A stretch of DNA of 64,000 bases from Tupaia tana (lineage: Eukaryota; Chordata; Mammalia; Scandentia; Tupaiidae), in assembly GCA_026018925.1 (NCBI GenBank), contig JAKSZU010000031.1, positions 12,694,648 to 12,758,647 of the forward strand. Reading direction: 5' to 3'. This document shows positions 43,360 to 53,971 of the stretch, piece by piece (the first letter of the stretch is position 1; every line of letters begins with the position of its first letter). A model generated the notes under the pieces. That model searched no databases and was not told the DNA's origin. It saw nothing but the letters and a program-made list of their open reading frames with translations. A program made the position numbers and the translations under genes.

Positions 43360-43508
43360 TCCAAGATCCCGAGAGGAGAATGGAGGAGAAGGGATTGTGG
43401 TGTGGCCATCCCCCCTGGGGGGTGATTTCTCACTTTCCCCTCTCTCTGTCTCTCCCTGTCAAACACACACACCACATAACAAAAATCGGTAAAAATAAAT
43501 AAATAAAC
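43222..43508 (+). repeat. SINE type A with internal (GT)n
   Basis: The 'gtgtgcgtgcg' part of the body has expanded to a (GT)n of about 34 bp at 43325-43358. Confidence 0.88.
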
Positions 43509-43739
43509 AACCCCGCTGAATTTAATTACTGAAAAATAAAGAACCTATAGAGGGGAAGAAAAAAGAGCATGGAAAAAAAACCTGGGAAGGAAAAACAGGG
43601 TCGTGGGAAGTGTTTGGCTGTTAGGACGGAAATTCTTTTCTGTGTAAATGGCGTGGGATGGAAACAATGATGATTATGAAACACCTCATTTGCAGCAGGT
43701 TACAGTGAAAAGCAAAAGCCAGCAGGCGAGGCTTGTTGC

Positions 43740-43940
43740 AGTTTACCTTTCTTTTTCTTTCTTCTTTCTTTCTTTTTTTTTCTTTCTTTCTCTTCTCTTC
43801 TCTTCTCTTCTCTTCTCTTCTCTTCTCTTCTCTCTCTCTCTCTCCCCATCTCTTTCTTTCTTTCTTTTTCTCTTTCTTTCCTTCTTCTTTCTTCTTTCTT
43901 TCTTTCTTTCTTTCTTCCTTTCTCTTTTTCTTTTTTATTT
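43740..43940 (-). repeat. Pyrimidine microsatellite (TTTC)n(TCTTC)n
   Basis: Compound repeat including about nine TCTTC units; it continues into the tail of the following SINE. 43509-43739 to its left is unassigned. Confidence 0.92.
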
Positions 43941-44160
43941 TTTTAAGAGATTTTTACATTAGGGTGCATGTGCTTGCAGAGAGACAGAGAGAGAGAGAGA
44001 AATCACCCCAGGGGGCCACACTGCAATCCCTTCTCCTCCATTCTCCTCTCAGGATCTTGGGCACGCATGCACACGGGCCTGGTGTCAGTTTAAGCCACCA
44101 GGTCCGGGACTCGAACCATGGTCGTCTATGGTTCCCCCAGGGGGGCATGGCCACACCACA
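43941..44160 (-). repeat. SINE type A, head lost, rearranged
   Basis: Tail to B box (43941-44130), then a stray body piece 'cccccaggggggcatggcca'. Confidence 0.78.
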
Positions 44161-44318
44161 AAGGCTGAGAGCTTTGGCCAGGCAGGCAGCATCTTGGTGG
44201 AGCCTCTGGGTGTCACCTGTAAGTCAGCCTGGAGTCTTGGGAGGATCCAGCAGTCCTGGGTTCTAGAGCTGATTCTTTTTCGTTACCAAGAGGGCTCACA
44301 GAGCGGGGTAGCAACCCA

Positions 44319-44412
44319 GGGGCCAGCCTTGCAGCTTAGTGGTTGAGGGAGCCAGAACCCACGTGGCCAACCGCAGTTCAAATCCTGGCCCCAGAAGCTT
44401 GGAACACCAAAG
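44319..44412 (+). repeat. SINE type C, head part
   Basis: 'ggggccagccttgcagctta' and 'agttcaaatcctggcc'; the best view of the type C head. Confidence 0.68.
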
Positions 44413-44519
44413 GAAAATCTCACAAAAAAATTAAGATTCTTGTTCACTAAAGTAGGCATCTGTGCATGTGCACATACATACGTGATTTCTGAAGTACACA
44501 GGATACGAATAAGTAAACA

Positions 44520-44722
44520 GGGGCCGGCAGGTGGCATGGTGGTGGTTAAAGGCATTGGACTCCCACATGGCTGACTACAGTTCCAGTCCCGGACCTGACG
44601 GCTTGATTTCTCACTTTCTCTCCCTTCCTCTCTCTCTTTTTCTCTCTCACTCTGTCCCTCTCTGGTCAAGTTAAAATAAATAAATAAATATAGTTAAATA
44701 AAATAATTCTTTAAAAAAGAAG
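44520..44722 (+). repeat. SINE type B
   Basis: Complete; three-base duplication (ggtggtgg) in the A box. Confidence 0.88.
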
Positions 44723-45064
44723 AAGTAAACATATGAATAAATAAGACACTATTCTAGCAGAGGACACGGTATGTGCTGAGCTCTCGTCAATTTACAGAGA
44801 CGAATTGGAGGGGACTCTGCTTCATTGAGGTTCTAGGGCTCACACAGCGTTTATACACGTATATATATATATATGCATACATTACTGTATACACTGAAAG
44901 CATTCAGAAGCCTCCCGCACATCTGTGTAGATTCAAACAGCTTAAACCAACTAAGGACTTAAAAAAAACATGCATGCAAAGGCAGCTTTTACTCATGGGA
45001 AATCAAAACAACCAACATACATGGGAAGTGCCCTTGTCTAACAAATCACATTTTTTAAAAAAAA
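44723..45064. other. AT-rich intergenic DNA
   Basis: Includes a short (AT)n at 44858-44872; nothing else recognised. Confidence 0.4.
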
Positions 45065-45284
45065 ACTATTTACTTTTGGGGACAAGCAGGTGGCCTGCTG
45101 ATTGGGGTGCTGGACACTCCCACATGGCCAACCATAGTTCAAGTCCTGGACCTGGTGGCTTGCTCTCTCTCTCTCTCTCTCTGTCTTTCTGTGTGTGTGT
45201 GTCTCTCTGGTAAATAAAAATAAATGAATCAATACGTAAAAAGTTAAATAAAATAATTCTTTAAAAAAATACCTATTTACTTTT
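45065..45284 (+). repeat. SINE type B with 15-bp target duplication
   Basis: CTATTTACTTTTGGG flanks the copy (about 45067-45081 and 45270-45284). Confidence 0.87.
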
Positions 45285-45430
45285 GGGAATAGCAGGTGGC
45301 CTGGAGGTAAACAGGCTGGACTCCCACATGGCTGATTGCGGTTTGAGTCCCAGTCCTGGTGGTATGTTTTCTCACTTTCCCTTTCTCTCTCTCTCTCTCA
45401 TCTCTGGTCAATTTTTTTTTTTAAATGAAA
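45285..45430 (+). repeat. SINE type B
   Basis: Older copy next to the insertion point of the preceding SINE; B box 'ggtttgagtcc'. Confidence 0.82.
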
Positions 45431-45436
45431 TGAACA

Positions 45437-45655
45437 GGGGCCAGCAGGTGGCACAGTGGTTGAAATGGCAGAGTTCCACGGGGCCAACCATGGTTTGAGG
45501 CCCAGATGGCTTTCTCACTTTCTCTCTCTCTCTCAACCTGGTGAGTGCACATACCCTATAGCAAATTAGAAATAATAATAAGTAAGATTGAATAAATATT
45601 TTTTTAAATAAAATAATAATAACAAATGAAATAAATAATTCTTTTAAACTACAAG
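45437..45655 (+). repeat. SINE type B with perfect CTCF-like core
   Basis: Head contains CCAGCAGGTGGCAC (45441-45454), matching CCASYAGRKGGCRS at all 14 positions. Confidence 0.85.
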
Positions 45656-45861
45656 AAGAAGAAGCAGGGATGCCCAGGTGGGTGACGGGAAGGCCGGGGG
45701 TGCTCACTCACCAACTGGAAGGATAGAGAATACAGTCTTTGGGTTGGGGCTGAGGACACCCAAGGCAGATAAGATGGAGGAAAGACGCCAAATGCCATTT
45801 GCAGCAGATACGAGGTACGAAGGCAGAGGAGCTCAAGCCTGGGTGTTTCGTCTTTTTATTT

Positions 45862-46114
45862 TTTATTTATTTTTTAATTTTTTTAGTTGCTACAAGGCAT
45901 GTGTGCTCACTGGAGAAAGACAGAAAGAGACAGAGTTGGAGAGAACCTGAGAAATCACCCTCCAAGGAAGACGGCCACACTCCTCCTCCCAGGCTTTTGA
46001 GCACGTATGTACATCTGCCTAACTTGTATGTCAGGCCGCCAGGTCCGGGATGCGAACCCTCAGTCGGTCCTGTGGGGTGTTGCCACCCTAACCTCCACGC
46101 CGCCTCCTGGCCCC
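45862..46114 (-). repeat. SINE type A, diverged
   Basis: Complete but strongly diverged body; head 'ccgcctcctggcccc'. Confidence 0.8.
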
Positions 46115-47170
46115 TAGGTATTTAGTCTTTCTCTTCCCAGCCACGGAACCCTGCATGTTCCGGAATGTTCTCCTTTCAGTAAGGAGCAGGACGGATAGTA
46201 AGACGAGTCTCAGAGCATGCCAACTCTAATGGTTCAGGAATCGCTGGGGATTCTGGCTCTGGTAGACTCTGGAGGATTAGATCTTGCAGTTGTGGTCTTT
46301 CCAATAAGTACCCCCCGACACCGATGCAGCCTGTCCACAGACCAGACCTGGGAGGACAGTCACCAGAAACCGGGTGACGCGGGTCTAAATCTATTGGGTC
46401 ACTGGGAAAGTCATGATGCGTTTTTGCATGAAGACAGAGACATAGAGTTAGGTGACTTGGCCCTGATGGCTCCCCAATGCAAGGGAGTCAGGGCGGGGGG
46501 AAGAGAAGGGGTGGAGGCAATGGCTTCCCCGTCCCTCATCGCCTCACTCCTTCTGAGCGAGATTCTTCGACCGCTCCTTCTGGTCGACACCCATGCATAC
46601 CGCACTCCTGAAAAGGCAGAAACACAAAGGCTAAGGTCGAAGCTCACTTGCCCTGCTGGGTTGCATTGGTCACAGCAGTAGGTAAATTCTCCGGCCTCCA
46701 AATTAGGAACCGGTTCCACCAGCCACACCCCAACAGACCCACTCGGGTGTGGACGATCCGAAAGTTGACCTCACGAAGCCAGCCCTTAAAAGTTTACGCT
46801 GACCTGTCTGCAGAAGCCGTGGTGGGCGACTGTCCTGGCTGACTGGGGGAGGGCTGTGACCTCCCGCAGGGCTCAGACTTTGCTGGCCACATGCCTGCAG
46901 AGAAAGAGACCGGGACTCACTTCCACATGAATCCGTAAAGGCGTTGACGAGATGTCTCTGGCCGAGTCCCATCGACTCGCCAGCTTCAAGTCCCAGCTCA
47001 CACCCCCCACTGTCTCCTCCCCACTACTCTGACCTCTTGGCCATCTGAGCATACCTTTGCAACCCAAGACAACCTTTCTCCAAACTCTGCTCTGCTCCTG
47101 CACACAGCGAGCTTTCTGAAACCAAAGGCGTCCCTCTCCTCCCCAATCCTCTCTCTGAGATGACATCTGA
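46115..47170. other. Unassigned 1.05-kb segment
   Basis: The longest SINE-free stretch on the right side, with balanced base composition. Open frames of 154 codons (+, 46217-46681) and 105 codons (-, 46411-46728) match nothing I know. Could be an LTR or a non-coding gene piece. Confidence 0.3.
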
Positions 47171-47383
47171 ACATCACTCTTGAAAAAAAAAAAGTATTTA
47201 TTCCATTTTTATTTATTATTATTTAATTTCCTACAGTGCATGTGCACTCATCAGAGAGCGAGACAGACAGAGAGAGAAGTGTGACAGTAAGCTGCCAGCT
47301 CTGGGATTCGAACCACAGTTGCCTAAGTAGGAGTGCAGCACCTTAACCGCCATTACAACTGCTAGCCCCCCGACATCACTCTT
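47171..47383 (-). repeat. SINE type B, first of a three-SINE stack
   Basis: Flanked by AACATCACTCTT at 47171 and ACATCACTCTT at 47373. Confidence 0.83.
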
Positions 47384-47387
47384 CTTT

Positions 47388-47723
47388 TTTTTTAAAAGAA
47401 AATTATTCATTTTATTTTATTTATTATTATAATTGTTATTCAGTTTGACCAGAGAGAGAAAGCAAGCTGCCAGGTGCAGGACTTGAACCACCGTCAGCCA
47501 TGTGCCTTAACCACCACACCACCTGCTGGCCCCCACAACATGACTCTTCTTTCTTTTTTTTAAGAAAATTATTCATTTTATTTTATTTATTATTATAATT
47601 GTTATTCAGTTTGGCCAGAGAGAGAGAGACAGAGAGAGAAAGCAAGCTGCCAGGTGCAGGACTTGAACCACAGTTGTCCATGTGGGAGGCCAGTGCCTTA
47701 ACCACTACACTACCTGCTAGCCC
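47388..47723 (-). repeat. Two near-identical type B SINEs in tandem
   Basis: 47388-47536 and 47553-47723 share 'attattcattttattttatt' and the rest of the tail almost exactly. They are separated by another 'acatgactctt'. Confidence 0.87.
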
Positions 47724-47844
47724 CCCAACATTCTCTTAAGGATTTATCTAACCCATGCACCTGGACAGCCCTGTCCCTTCCACCTTTGCAGCTCTGAGGG
47801 TTGAGGGGCTGGGTTTCTGGTGACAGTTTTGCTGAATAACTCCG

Positions 47845-47976
47845 TCATGACCATCTCAGGCACATGTCCAGCACACGTGCCCAGCATGATTTTCGAGCCA
47901 CTGGGTCCAGGACTCAAACCATAGTTGGCCGTGTGGGAGTCTGGCAATGGAACCACTATGCGATCTGCTGGCCCTG
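47845..47976 (-). repeat. SINE type A, head half
   Basis: From 'tctcaggcacatg' to 'gatctgctggccc'; tail missing. Confidence 0.75.
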
Positions 47977-48344
47977 ATATAGCACAATTTAAATGATCAT
48001 AATAAATACAGCTTTAAAGAAATATTCTTTTTTAAAAAAATAAACTAAGAATTATGAGTTAGGGAGTGATCCTGTGTTTTCTATGGAGTCAGGATGGTGT
48101 CTCCTTCTAAGAGCAGGATGACGGATTTGACCACAGAAAACAGGCATGTCTTCTGCATGTGCTTTGAAGGTAGGGGAAGGGACCATGAGCCAGAGACAGC
48201 AGGTGGCTGTCCCGTGCTAGAAAAGGCGAGAAAGAGACTCTCCCCGAGAGATTCCAGAGAGAGCATGGCCCTCCCCATACCTGCTGTTAGACTAGCAAAA
48301 CTCATGTCACGCTTTTGATCTCCACGAATATAATAAACTTGTAT
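47977..48344. other. Intergenic DNA, nothing recognised
   Basis: No repeat or exon recognised. Confidence 0.4.
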
Positions 48345-48771
48345 GGTTTCCAGACTTAGCAGGAAACAGAAAATGGATACACTCTGTTTTCTCAGTTCAT
48401 TCTCCCTTCATCCATATAGCAATCATGCCCTCTGTATTTTTTATTTATTTATATTTCCTTCTTGAGTCCCTGCCCCATGTACTTCCCTCCTCTCTGGCAT
48501 CTACAGTTTCCCTCCCTGCTATTATGCCTTCCAGTCTTTCAGTGTCTACCACAGAGTGCAGACATTCGGTATATACTGAGTGGGGACATACAATGCTTCT
48601 CTTTCATAGTCTGGCTTGCTTCACTCAGCAGTAAATCTCCCATATTTGTCCACTTCTATCAAATGCCAGGGTCTCATTGTTTTTTAAGGCTGAGTAGTAT
48701 TCCACAGTGTATAAGTGCCACATTTTTTCAATCCATTCATGTGTTCTTGGATATTTGGGTTGGTTCCATGA
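48345..48771 (-). mobile_element. LINE-1 ORF2 end and 3' UTR
   Basis: The minus frame at 48640-48770 reads WIEKMWHLYTVEYYSALKN, the conserved C-terminus of LINE-1 ORF2. It is followed by the 3' UTR shared with the other copies. 5'-truncated; a SINE abuts it. Confidence 0.87.
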
Positions 48772-48918
48772 ATTGCTATAGCATGCATGTGCTTGCCAGA
48801 CAGAGACAAAAAGAGAGACAGAGATCAGCCCCCCCAGAGGGATGGCCACACTGCAGTCTCTTCTCTTCTCCTCTTGGGATTTTGGGCACACACACCCATG
48901 TACCCACCATCTGCAGGT
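48772..48918 (-). repeat. SINE type A, head and tail shortened
   Basis: Minus-strand body directly joined to the LINE-1 5' end. Confidence 0.75.
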
Positions 48919-48921
48919 CAA

Positions 48922-49097
48922 TTATTGTCATTATTATTAAACTTGCTATAGGGCATGTGCATTCAGGAAAGACACACACACAGAGAGAGAGAGAGAGAGA
49001 AAGTGAGGAAGCAAGCTACCAGGTCTGGGGCTTGAACTGTGGTCAGCTATGTGGGAGTGTCCAGCACCTCAACCACCATGTCATCTGCTGGCCCCCA
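48922..49097 (-). repeat. SINE type B
   Basis: Complete; (GA)n at 48981-49000. Confidence 0.84.
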
Positions 49098-49122
49098 GGA
49101 TTCTGATTTTAATAAGTCTCAT

Positions 49123-49188
49123 TCTCAAATTTTACTCTTTCTCTTTCTTCCTTCCTTCCTTCCTTTTTCTTTCTTTCTCTTTCTTTTC

Positions 49189-49239
<51 letters not shown>

Positions 49240-49522
49240 TTTCTTTCTTCTTTTTAAAAGAGAGACTTTTTCTATCAAGTGTTTGTGTTCATCTGAGGCA
49301 CAGAGGGAAACAAAGAAACAGAAAATGAGAAATCACTCCCCAGGGGGGATGGCCACACCGCAATCCCTTCTCCTCCATTCTCTCGGGATCTTAGGCACGC
49401 ACGCACACGCGCCCAGAGTGAGTTTAAGTCACCGGATCTGGGACTCAAACCGCAATCAACGACATGGGAGTCCAGTGATGTAACCATTACGCCATCTTCT
49501 GGTCCCCCAAACTTCACTCTTT
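49123..49522 (-). repeat. SINE type A whose tail became a (TTTC)n microsatellite
   Basis: The SINE is 49252-49506. The target duplication (CAAATTTTACTCTTTCT and CAAACTTCACTCTTTCT) lies outside the pyrimidine repeat 49140-49251, so the repeat arose from the SINE tail. Confidence 0.85.
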
Positions 49523-50003
49523 CTACGACTGGATATTCCCTAAAGAGAACACATTTAAATCTCAGGATACAGGCTTTCACATGTTCCCAAAGCTCCCCGG
49601 TCATCCCAACGAGCAGGCAGAGCTGAGAATGAGCAAGACCAAGTTGGCGTAAGTGTGCAAACTGCACGCAGATGGGCGTGAGTAATTGAAGTGACAGCCC
49701 GGCTCTGACCTGGAAGCTCAAAGCAAGCCCTGCCCTGCGGTAGCTCTTGCTGTTTTTCAGTTACATGCATCACTCATTCTTTCTGGAAGGACGCAGCTCT
49801 CAGGACAGGGTGGCCCCGGGCGTTCCGGGTTCATTCGGAGTCCACTGCCCGTTTCCGTGAGCCCCGTCCTGGTCATAGGACCTTCAGACCCTCTGTAGGA
49901 TCCCCGGGAAGAAACACGGCCTGACACGGTGGCCTTCCAGTATGGCTTCATGTGATACCAGCATGGGATTCCCATGTCCTTCCTACAATCAAAACACATG
50001 CAG
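49523..50003. other. Intergenic DNA, nothing recognised
   Basis: Mixed composition; no exon or named repeat. Confidence 0.4.
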
Positions 50004-50103
50004 GAGGGTCAGCGGGTGGCATAGTGGTTACGTCACTGGACTCCCACACGGTCAACTGCAGTTCAGGTCCCCGACCTGGGGGCTTGAAAGTCACACGGGG
50101 TGC
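50004..50103 (+). repeat. SINE head fragment
   Basis: Head and B box of a copy interrupted or truncated by the next SINE. Confidence 0.78.
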
Positions 50104-50362
50104 TGGGACCAGCAGTTGGCATAATGGCTATGTCGCTGGACTCGCATGTAGTTGACCAAGGTTCAAGTCCTGAACCCGGTGGCTTAAACTCAACACTGGG
50201 CGCATGTGCATGCGTGCCCAAGATCCCAAGTGGAGAATGGAGGAGAAGGGATTGTGGCGTGGCCATTCCTCTTGGGGGATGATTTCTTGTTTTCTGTCTC
50301 TCTGTCTCTTTCTATCTGGTGAACACATGTGTCTTATAGCAAAAAAATCTCTCTAAAAAACA
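50104..50362 (+). repeat. SINE type A
   Basis: Complete and close to consensus. Confidence 0.9.
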
Positions 50363-50433
50363 GAAAAAGAGAGAGAGAGAAGAGACACAGACACAGAGGA
50401 GGAGCACATGTGGCTGCAAGCCAAGGGATGTCT

Positions 50434-50560
50434 GGAGCCCCCAGGAGCTCAGAGAGGAGGAAGGAGCCTCCCCTGGGCCCTGGGAGCTGGGAGAGGAGGA
50501 AGGAGCCTCCCCTGGGGCCCAGGAGCTGGGATAGGAGAGAGGAGCCTCCCTGGAGCCCTC
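50434..50560 (+). repeat. Minisatellite, about 40-bp unit, three copies
   Basis: Unit 'gggagctgggagaggaggaa' + 'ggagcctcccctgggg'. Confidence 0.85.
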
Positions 50561-50572
50561 TTGGGATTTTAG

Positions 50573-50609
<37 letters not shown>

Positions 50610-50699
50610 TTCATTTTCAAGCTGCCAGGTCCAAGACTTGAACTGCAGTTGGCCATTTGCAAATCCACCACTTTAATCAGCATACCACCTGTTGGCCCT
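50561..50699 (-). repeat. SINE head half with (CA)n
   Basis: The CA-rich part of the body expanded to (CA)n of about 30 bp; the tail half is missing or replaced by the minisatellite. Confidence 0.78.
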
Positions 50700-50737
50700 C
50701 TAAATACACTTTAATAAATAAGTAAGTGATAGTTTTT

Positions 50738-50971
50738 AAAAATGGAAACCTATGAGGGACCAGCAGGTGGCACAATGGTTAGGGCACTGGACACTCCCAC
50801 ATGGCCAACCACGGTTCGAGTCCTGGACCTGGTGGCTTGCTTTCTCACTTTCTCTCTGTCTCTCTGTCTCTCTTTCCCCTCCATGACTCTGTCTGGTTAA
50901 ATTAAAATAAGCGATTGAATAAATAAAACTAAACGAATAATTCTTGAAAAAATAAAATGGAAACTTACGAG
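50738..50971 (+). repeat. SINE type B, 18-bp target duplication, perfect CTCF-like core
   Basis: SINE 50757-50953 between AAAATGGAAACCTATGAG and AAAATGGAAACTTACGAG. CCAGCAGGTGGCAC lies at 50760-50773. Confidence 0.9.
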
Positions 50972-51280
50972 TTCAGCTGCAGAATATTACCAAAAAAAAA
51001 AAAAGCTCGTTCTTGCATAGAGAGAAAAAACAGGCCTGACACTAGAACCGCTGCGTTGTCAGCCAGATTAGAGGCTGCAGAGAGAATGACACTCGTCCTT
51101 TGTCTTCTGGACAGGAGGCGTGACGCTGTACAGACGGTCCGGGACTCGGCAGGGACAGCGGCCTCCAGGCGGTGACATGATTCAGGATCCCGTCTGGTCT
51201 CACAATGGCCCTCCCGTGAGAACTTCATTACCAAGGGACAAGGGATGCGGGCTGCGGCTGGTCTCCATTGCAGCTGATTT
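50972..51280. other. Intergenic DNA, nothing recognised
   Basis: Mixed sequence with a short poly(A) at 50992-51004. Confidence 0.4.
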
Positions 51281-51527
51281 TTTTTTGACAGGTTTTTTCC
51301 TATAGGGCACATGTGCTCACCAGACAGACAGAGAGACAGAAAGCGAGAAATCACCCCCCAGGGGGGATGGCCACGCCGCAATCCCTTCTCCTCCATTCTC
51401 CTCTCGGGATCTTGGGCACACACGCACATGCGCCCGGCGTGAGTTTAAGCCACTGGGTCCGGGATTCGAACCGCGGTCGACCACATGGGAGTCCAGTGAC
51501 ATAGCCATTACACCAACAGCTGGTCCC
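51281..51527 (-). repeat. SINE type A, near consensus
   Basis: One of the best-preserved copies, with B box GGTTCGAATCC and an intact palindrome; TGCAGCTG on both sides. Confidence 0.92.
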
Positions 51528-51707
51528 TCAACTGCAGCTGCTATTACAGCTGTCTCCTGAGTGTGTAACAAAGTATCCAGTGGTTTGTCTTAAGACAGTT
51601 TCAAAGTATCTGCTGGCCGCCTGTTCAGGGCGTTTCTCAACCCTGCTGTGGCTCCTTTAAAGCACCCATGGACACTCTCACGTCTTCTGGTAAGAAAGTT
51701 AGACAAG

Positions 51708-51972
51708 GGGCCGGCAGGTGGCATGGCGCTTAAGGCTCTGGACTCCCACATGCCTGACCGCAGTTCAAGTCTCAGACCTGGCACCTTGAAAATCATGCCG
51801 GGTGCATGTACGTGCACGCATCAAATCCCAGGAGAAGAATGGAGGAGAAGGGATTGCAGCATGGCCATCCCCCCGGGGGGTGATTTCTCACTTTCCCTCT
51901 CTCTGTCTCTCTCCAGCCAACACACATGCCCTATAGCATAAACCTTAAAAAATAATAATAATAAAATAAAAA
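51708..51972 (+). repeat. SINE, B-like head with type A body
   Basis: Head 'ggggccggcaggtggcatgg' joined to a full type A body: an intermediate between the two forms. Confidence 0.87.
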
Positions 51973-51988
51973 GACATTTATTTACGTA

Positions 51989-52245
51989 GGGGGCCAGCAG
52001 GTGGCATGGAGGTGAAGGCACTGGACTCCCACACGGCTGACGGCAGTTCGAATCCCGGACCTGGCAACTTAAAACTCATGCAGGGCGTGTGTGCGTGCAT
52101 GCCCAAGATCCCGAGAGGAGAAGGAAGGAGAAGGGATTGCGGCAGGCCATTCCCCCCTGGGGGGTGATTTGTCACTTTCTCTCTCTGTCTCTGTCTCTCT
52201 GAGGCGAGTACACACAGCCCATGGCAAAAACTTTCAAAGACAAAA
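51989..52245 (+). repeat. SINE, B-like head with type A body
   Basis: Same hybrid layout as the preceding copy; head 'gggggccagcaggtggcatg'. Confidence 0.87.
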
Positions 52246-52539
52246 AGACGAGAAGTTCTGATGGAAGAGGATGTGAGCCTGCCTTGAAGATGACATGACT
52301 CAGAAATAGGCGTGAACCGGACGGAGGGGGTTTCCAGAGCCAGAGGTGGGGTGTTACCGGCTCGCTTAGACGGAGACGTTTTCACGACTGAAATGAGTTT
52401 CTGGTCTTTCGGCCGACACTTCCTGCAGCTCTTCATCTTCCAGAGGAGCCCGCCCAAACTGAACTCTAGGCTGACGATCCAGGAAGCTCTTCGAGGGTTC
52501 TGTCTCTTTTGGAGCGCCCATATTTTCTGCTTCTTTGTT
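52246..52539. other. Intergenic DNA, non-repetitive
   Basis: A long minus-strand frame crosses it but lacks recognised motifs. Confidence 0.35.
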
Positions 52540-52781
52540 TTTGATTTTGAGAGGTTTTTGCTATAGGGTGCATGCACTCATGGAAGATACAGAAAGCGAG
52601 AAATCACCCCCTTCGAGGAGAGATGGCCACACCGCCATCCCTTCTCCATCCTCCTCTCAAGAGTTTGGGCAGGTAACTCACTCACAGCTGGTGTGAGATT
52701 CAAGGTGCCGGGTCTGGGACTCGAACCATGGTCACCCACGTGGGAGTCCAGCGCCTTAACCGCGATGCCACTTGCTGTCCC
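52540..52781 (-). repeat. SINE type A
   Basis: Complete with a six-base insertion in the palindrome. Confidence 0.85.
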
Positions 52782-53419
52782 GCCAAGCTGGCATGTTGAA
52801 TTGCCCTGTTCACTGGTGGACCCGCCTGAGCCAGCCAAAATCGTCTGGTGCCCTCAGGTCAACACCGAGTATAAACGTTAGCATTTACTTCCTAGATCAT
52901 TTTAGATCATTTTAATAATTTGCAGATCGAACGCAAGGAGTAGCCAGAGAGACTGGCCGGAGGCAGGGTAAGCCCCCCGCTCCATCTCTGCTTTGCGTTT
53001 ATTGAAAGTTTGCATTTTTAATGGAGTCCCATTCTCTGCCAGATCTCCTTGGGTTCAGGAGAAGTCAAGAGTGTCTTTATATTTTTAATATAAAAAAGAA
53101 CATCTTTCGCCCCTGGGGAAATTTTCACGCGAGGCATAATGGAACGGGGAATGAGGTTTTCATGTCGTTCTTCCTTCTGCGTAACAGAGGCCTCTGTGTG
53201 TCTGCAGCGCTCATGAAATATTTAAAGCCACGGTCCAACGGAGACTTACCTGGCGGGAGGGTTCCAGGAAGCTGGGAAGGTGGAGGAGAACCTGCCACCC
53301 CCAGATGTTTCAGAACACAGACATCTGCAGCATCTGAGATCAGATCCCTCCTGTCCCTGCACTCGGGGTCGGTCATATTCCCGAGAACAGTCTCAGTCCT
53401 AAAGCTTTCAATTGCCCTT
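52782..53419. other. Unassigned segment with a consensus-like 5' splice site
   Basis: About 640 bp without SINEs. On the minus strand CCAG|gtaagt (junction at 53250/53249) is a near-perfect donor. No matching acceptor or known coding frame can be named. Confidence 0.35.
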
Positions 53420-53642
53420 TTTCTTTTTGCCATAGGGTAGGTGTTCTGGAAGGAGCCAGAGAGGGAAAGGGAGACATCATGTCCAGGAGATGTGGACACG
53501 CCACTCCCTTCTCCTCCACTCTCCACGCGGGATTTTGGTGATGCACAAACACACACGCAGCGTGATTTTCACGCTGCCCAGCCCAAGTCGTGAACTGCTG
53601 CTGGGCCATGTGGGAGTCCGGCGCCTTAACCACCTGCTGTCC
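53420..53642 (-). repeat. SINE type A, diverged
   Basis: Body lacks the palindrome; head shortened (ccacctgctgtccc). Confidence 0.78.
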
Positions 53643-53684
53643 CTTTCGTTAGGATTTGAGGAGGTCTTGATCAAGAACCGAGGG

Positions 53685-53951
53685 GGACCAGCAGTTAGCG
53701 TCATGGCTACATCGCTGGACTCCCATGTAGTCGACCATGGTTCGAGTCTCGGACCCGGTGGCTTAAACTCACACCGGGTGCGTGTGCGTGTGTGCCCAAG
53801 ATCCCCAGAGGAGAATGGGGGAGAAGGTATTGTGGCGTGGCCATCCCTCAGTGAGGTGATTTCTCACTTTCTGTCTCTCTGTCTCTCTCTGTCTCTCTGG
53901 CAAGCGCATGCACCCTATAGCAAAAAACTCAAAAAAAAAAAAAAAAAAAAG
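53685..53951 (+). repeat. SINE type A
   Basis: Near consensus with long poly(A). Confidence 0.9.
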
Positions 53952-53971
53952 AATGGAGGCAAAGAGAAATA

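Noticed and set aside
51281..51527. SINE heads as functional tRNA genes
   Set aside because: They have A and B boxes but no complete acceptor or anticodon stem pairing and are followed by SINE bodies.
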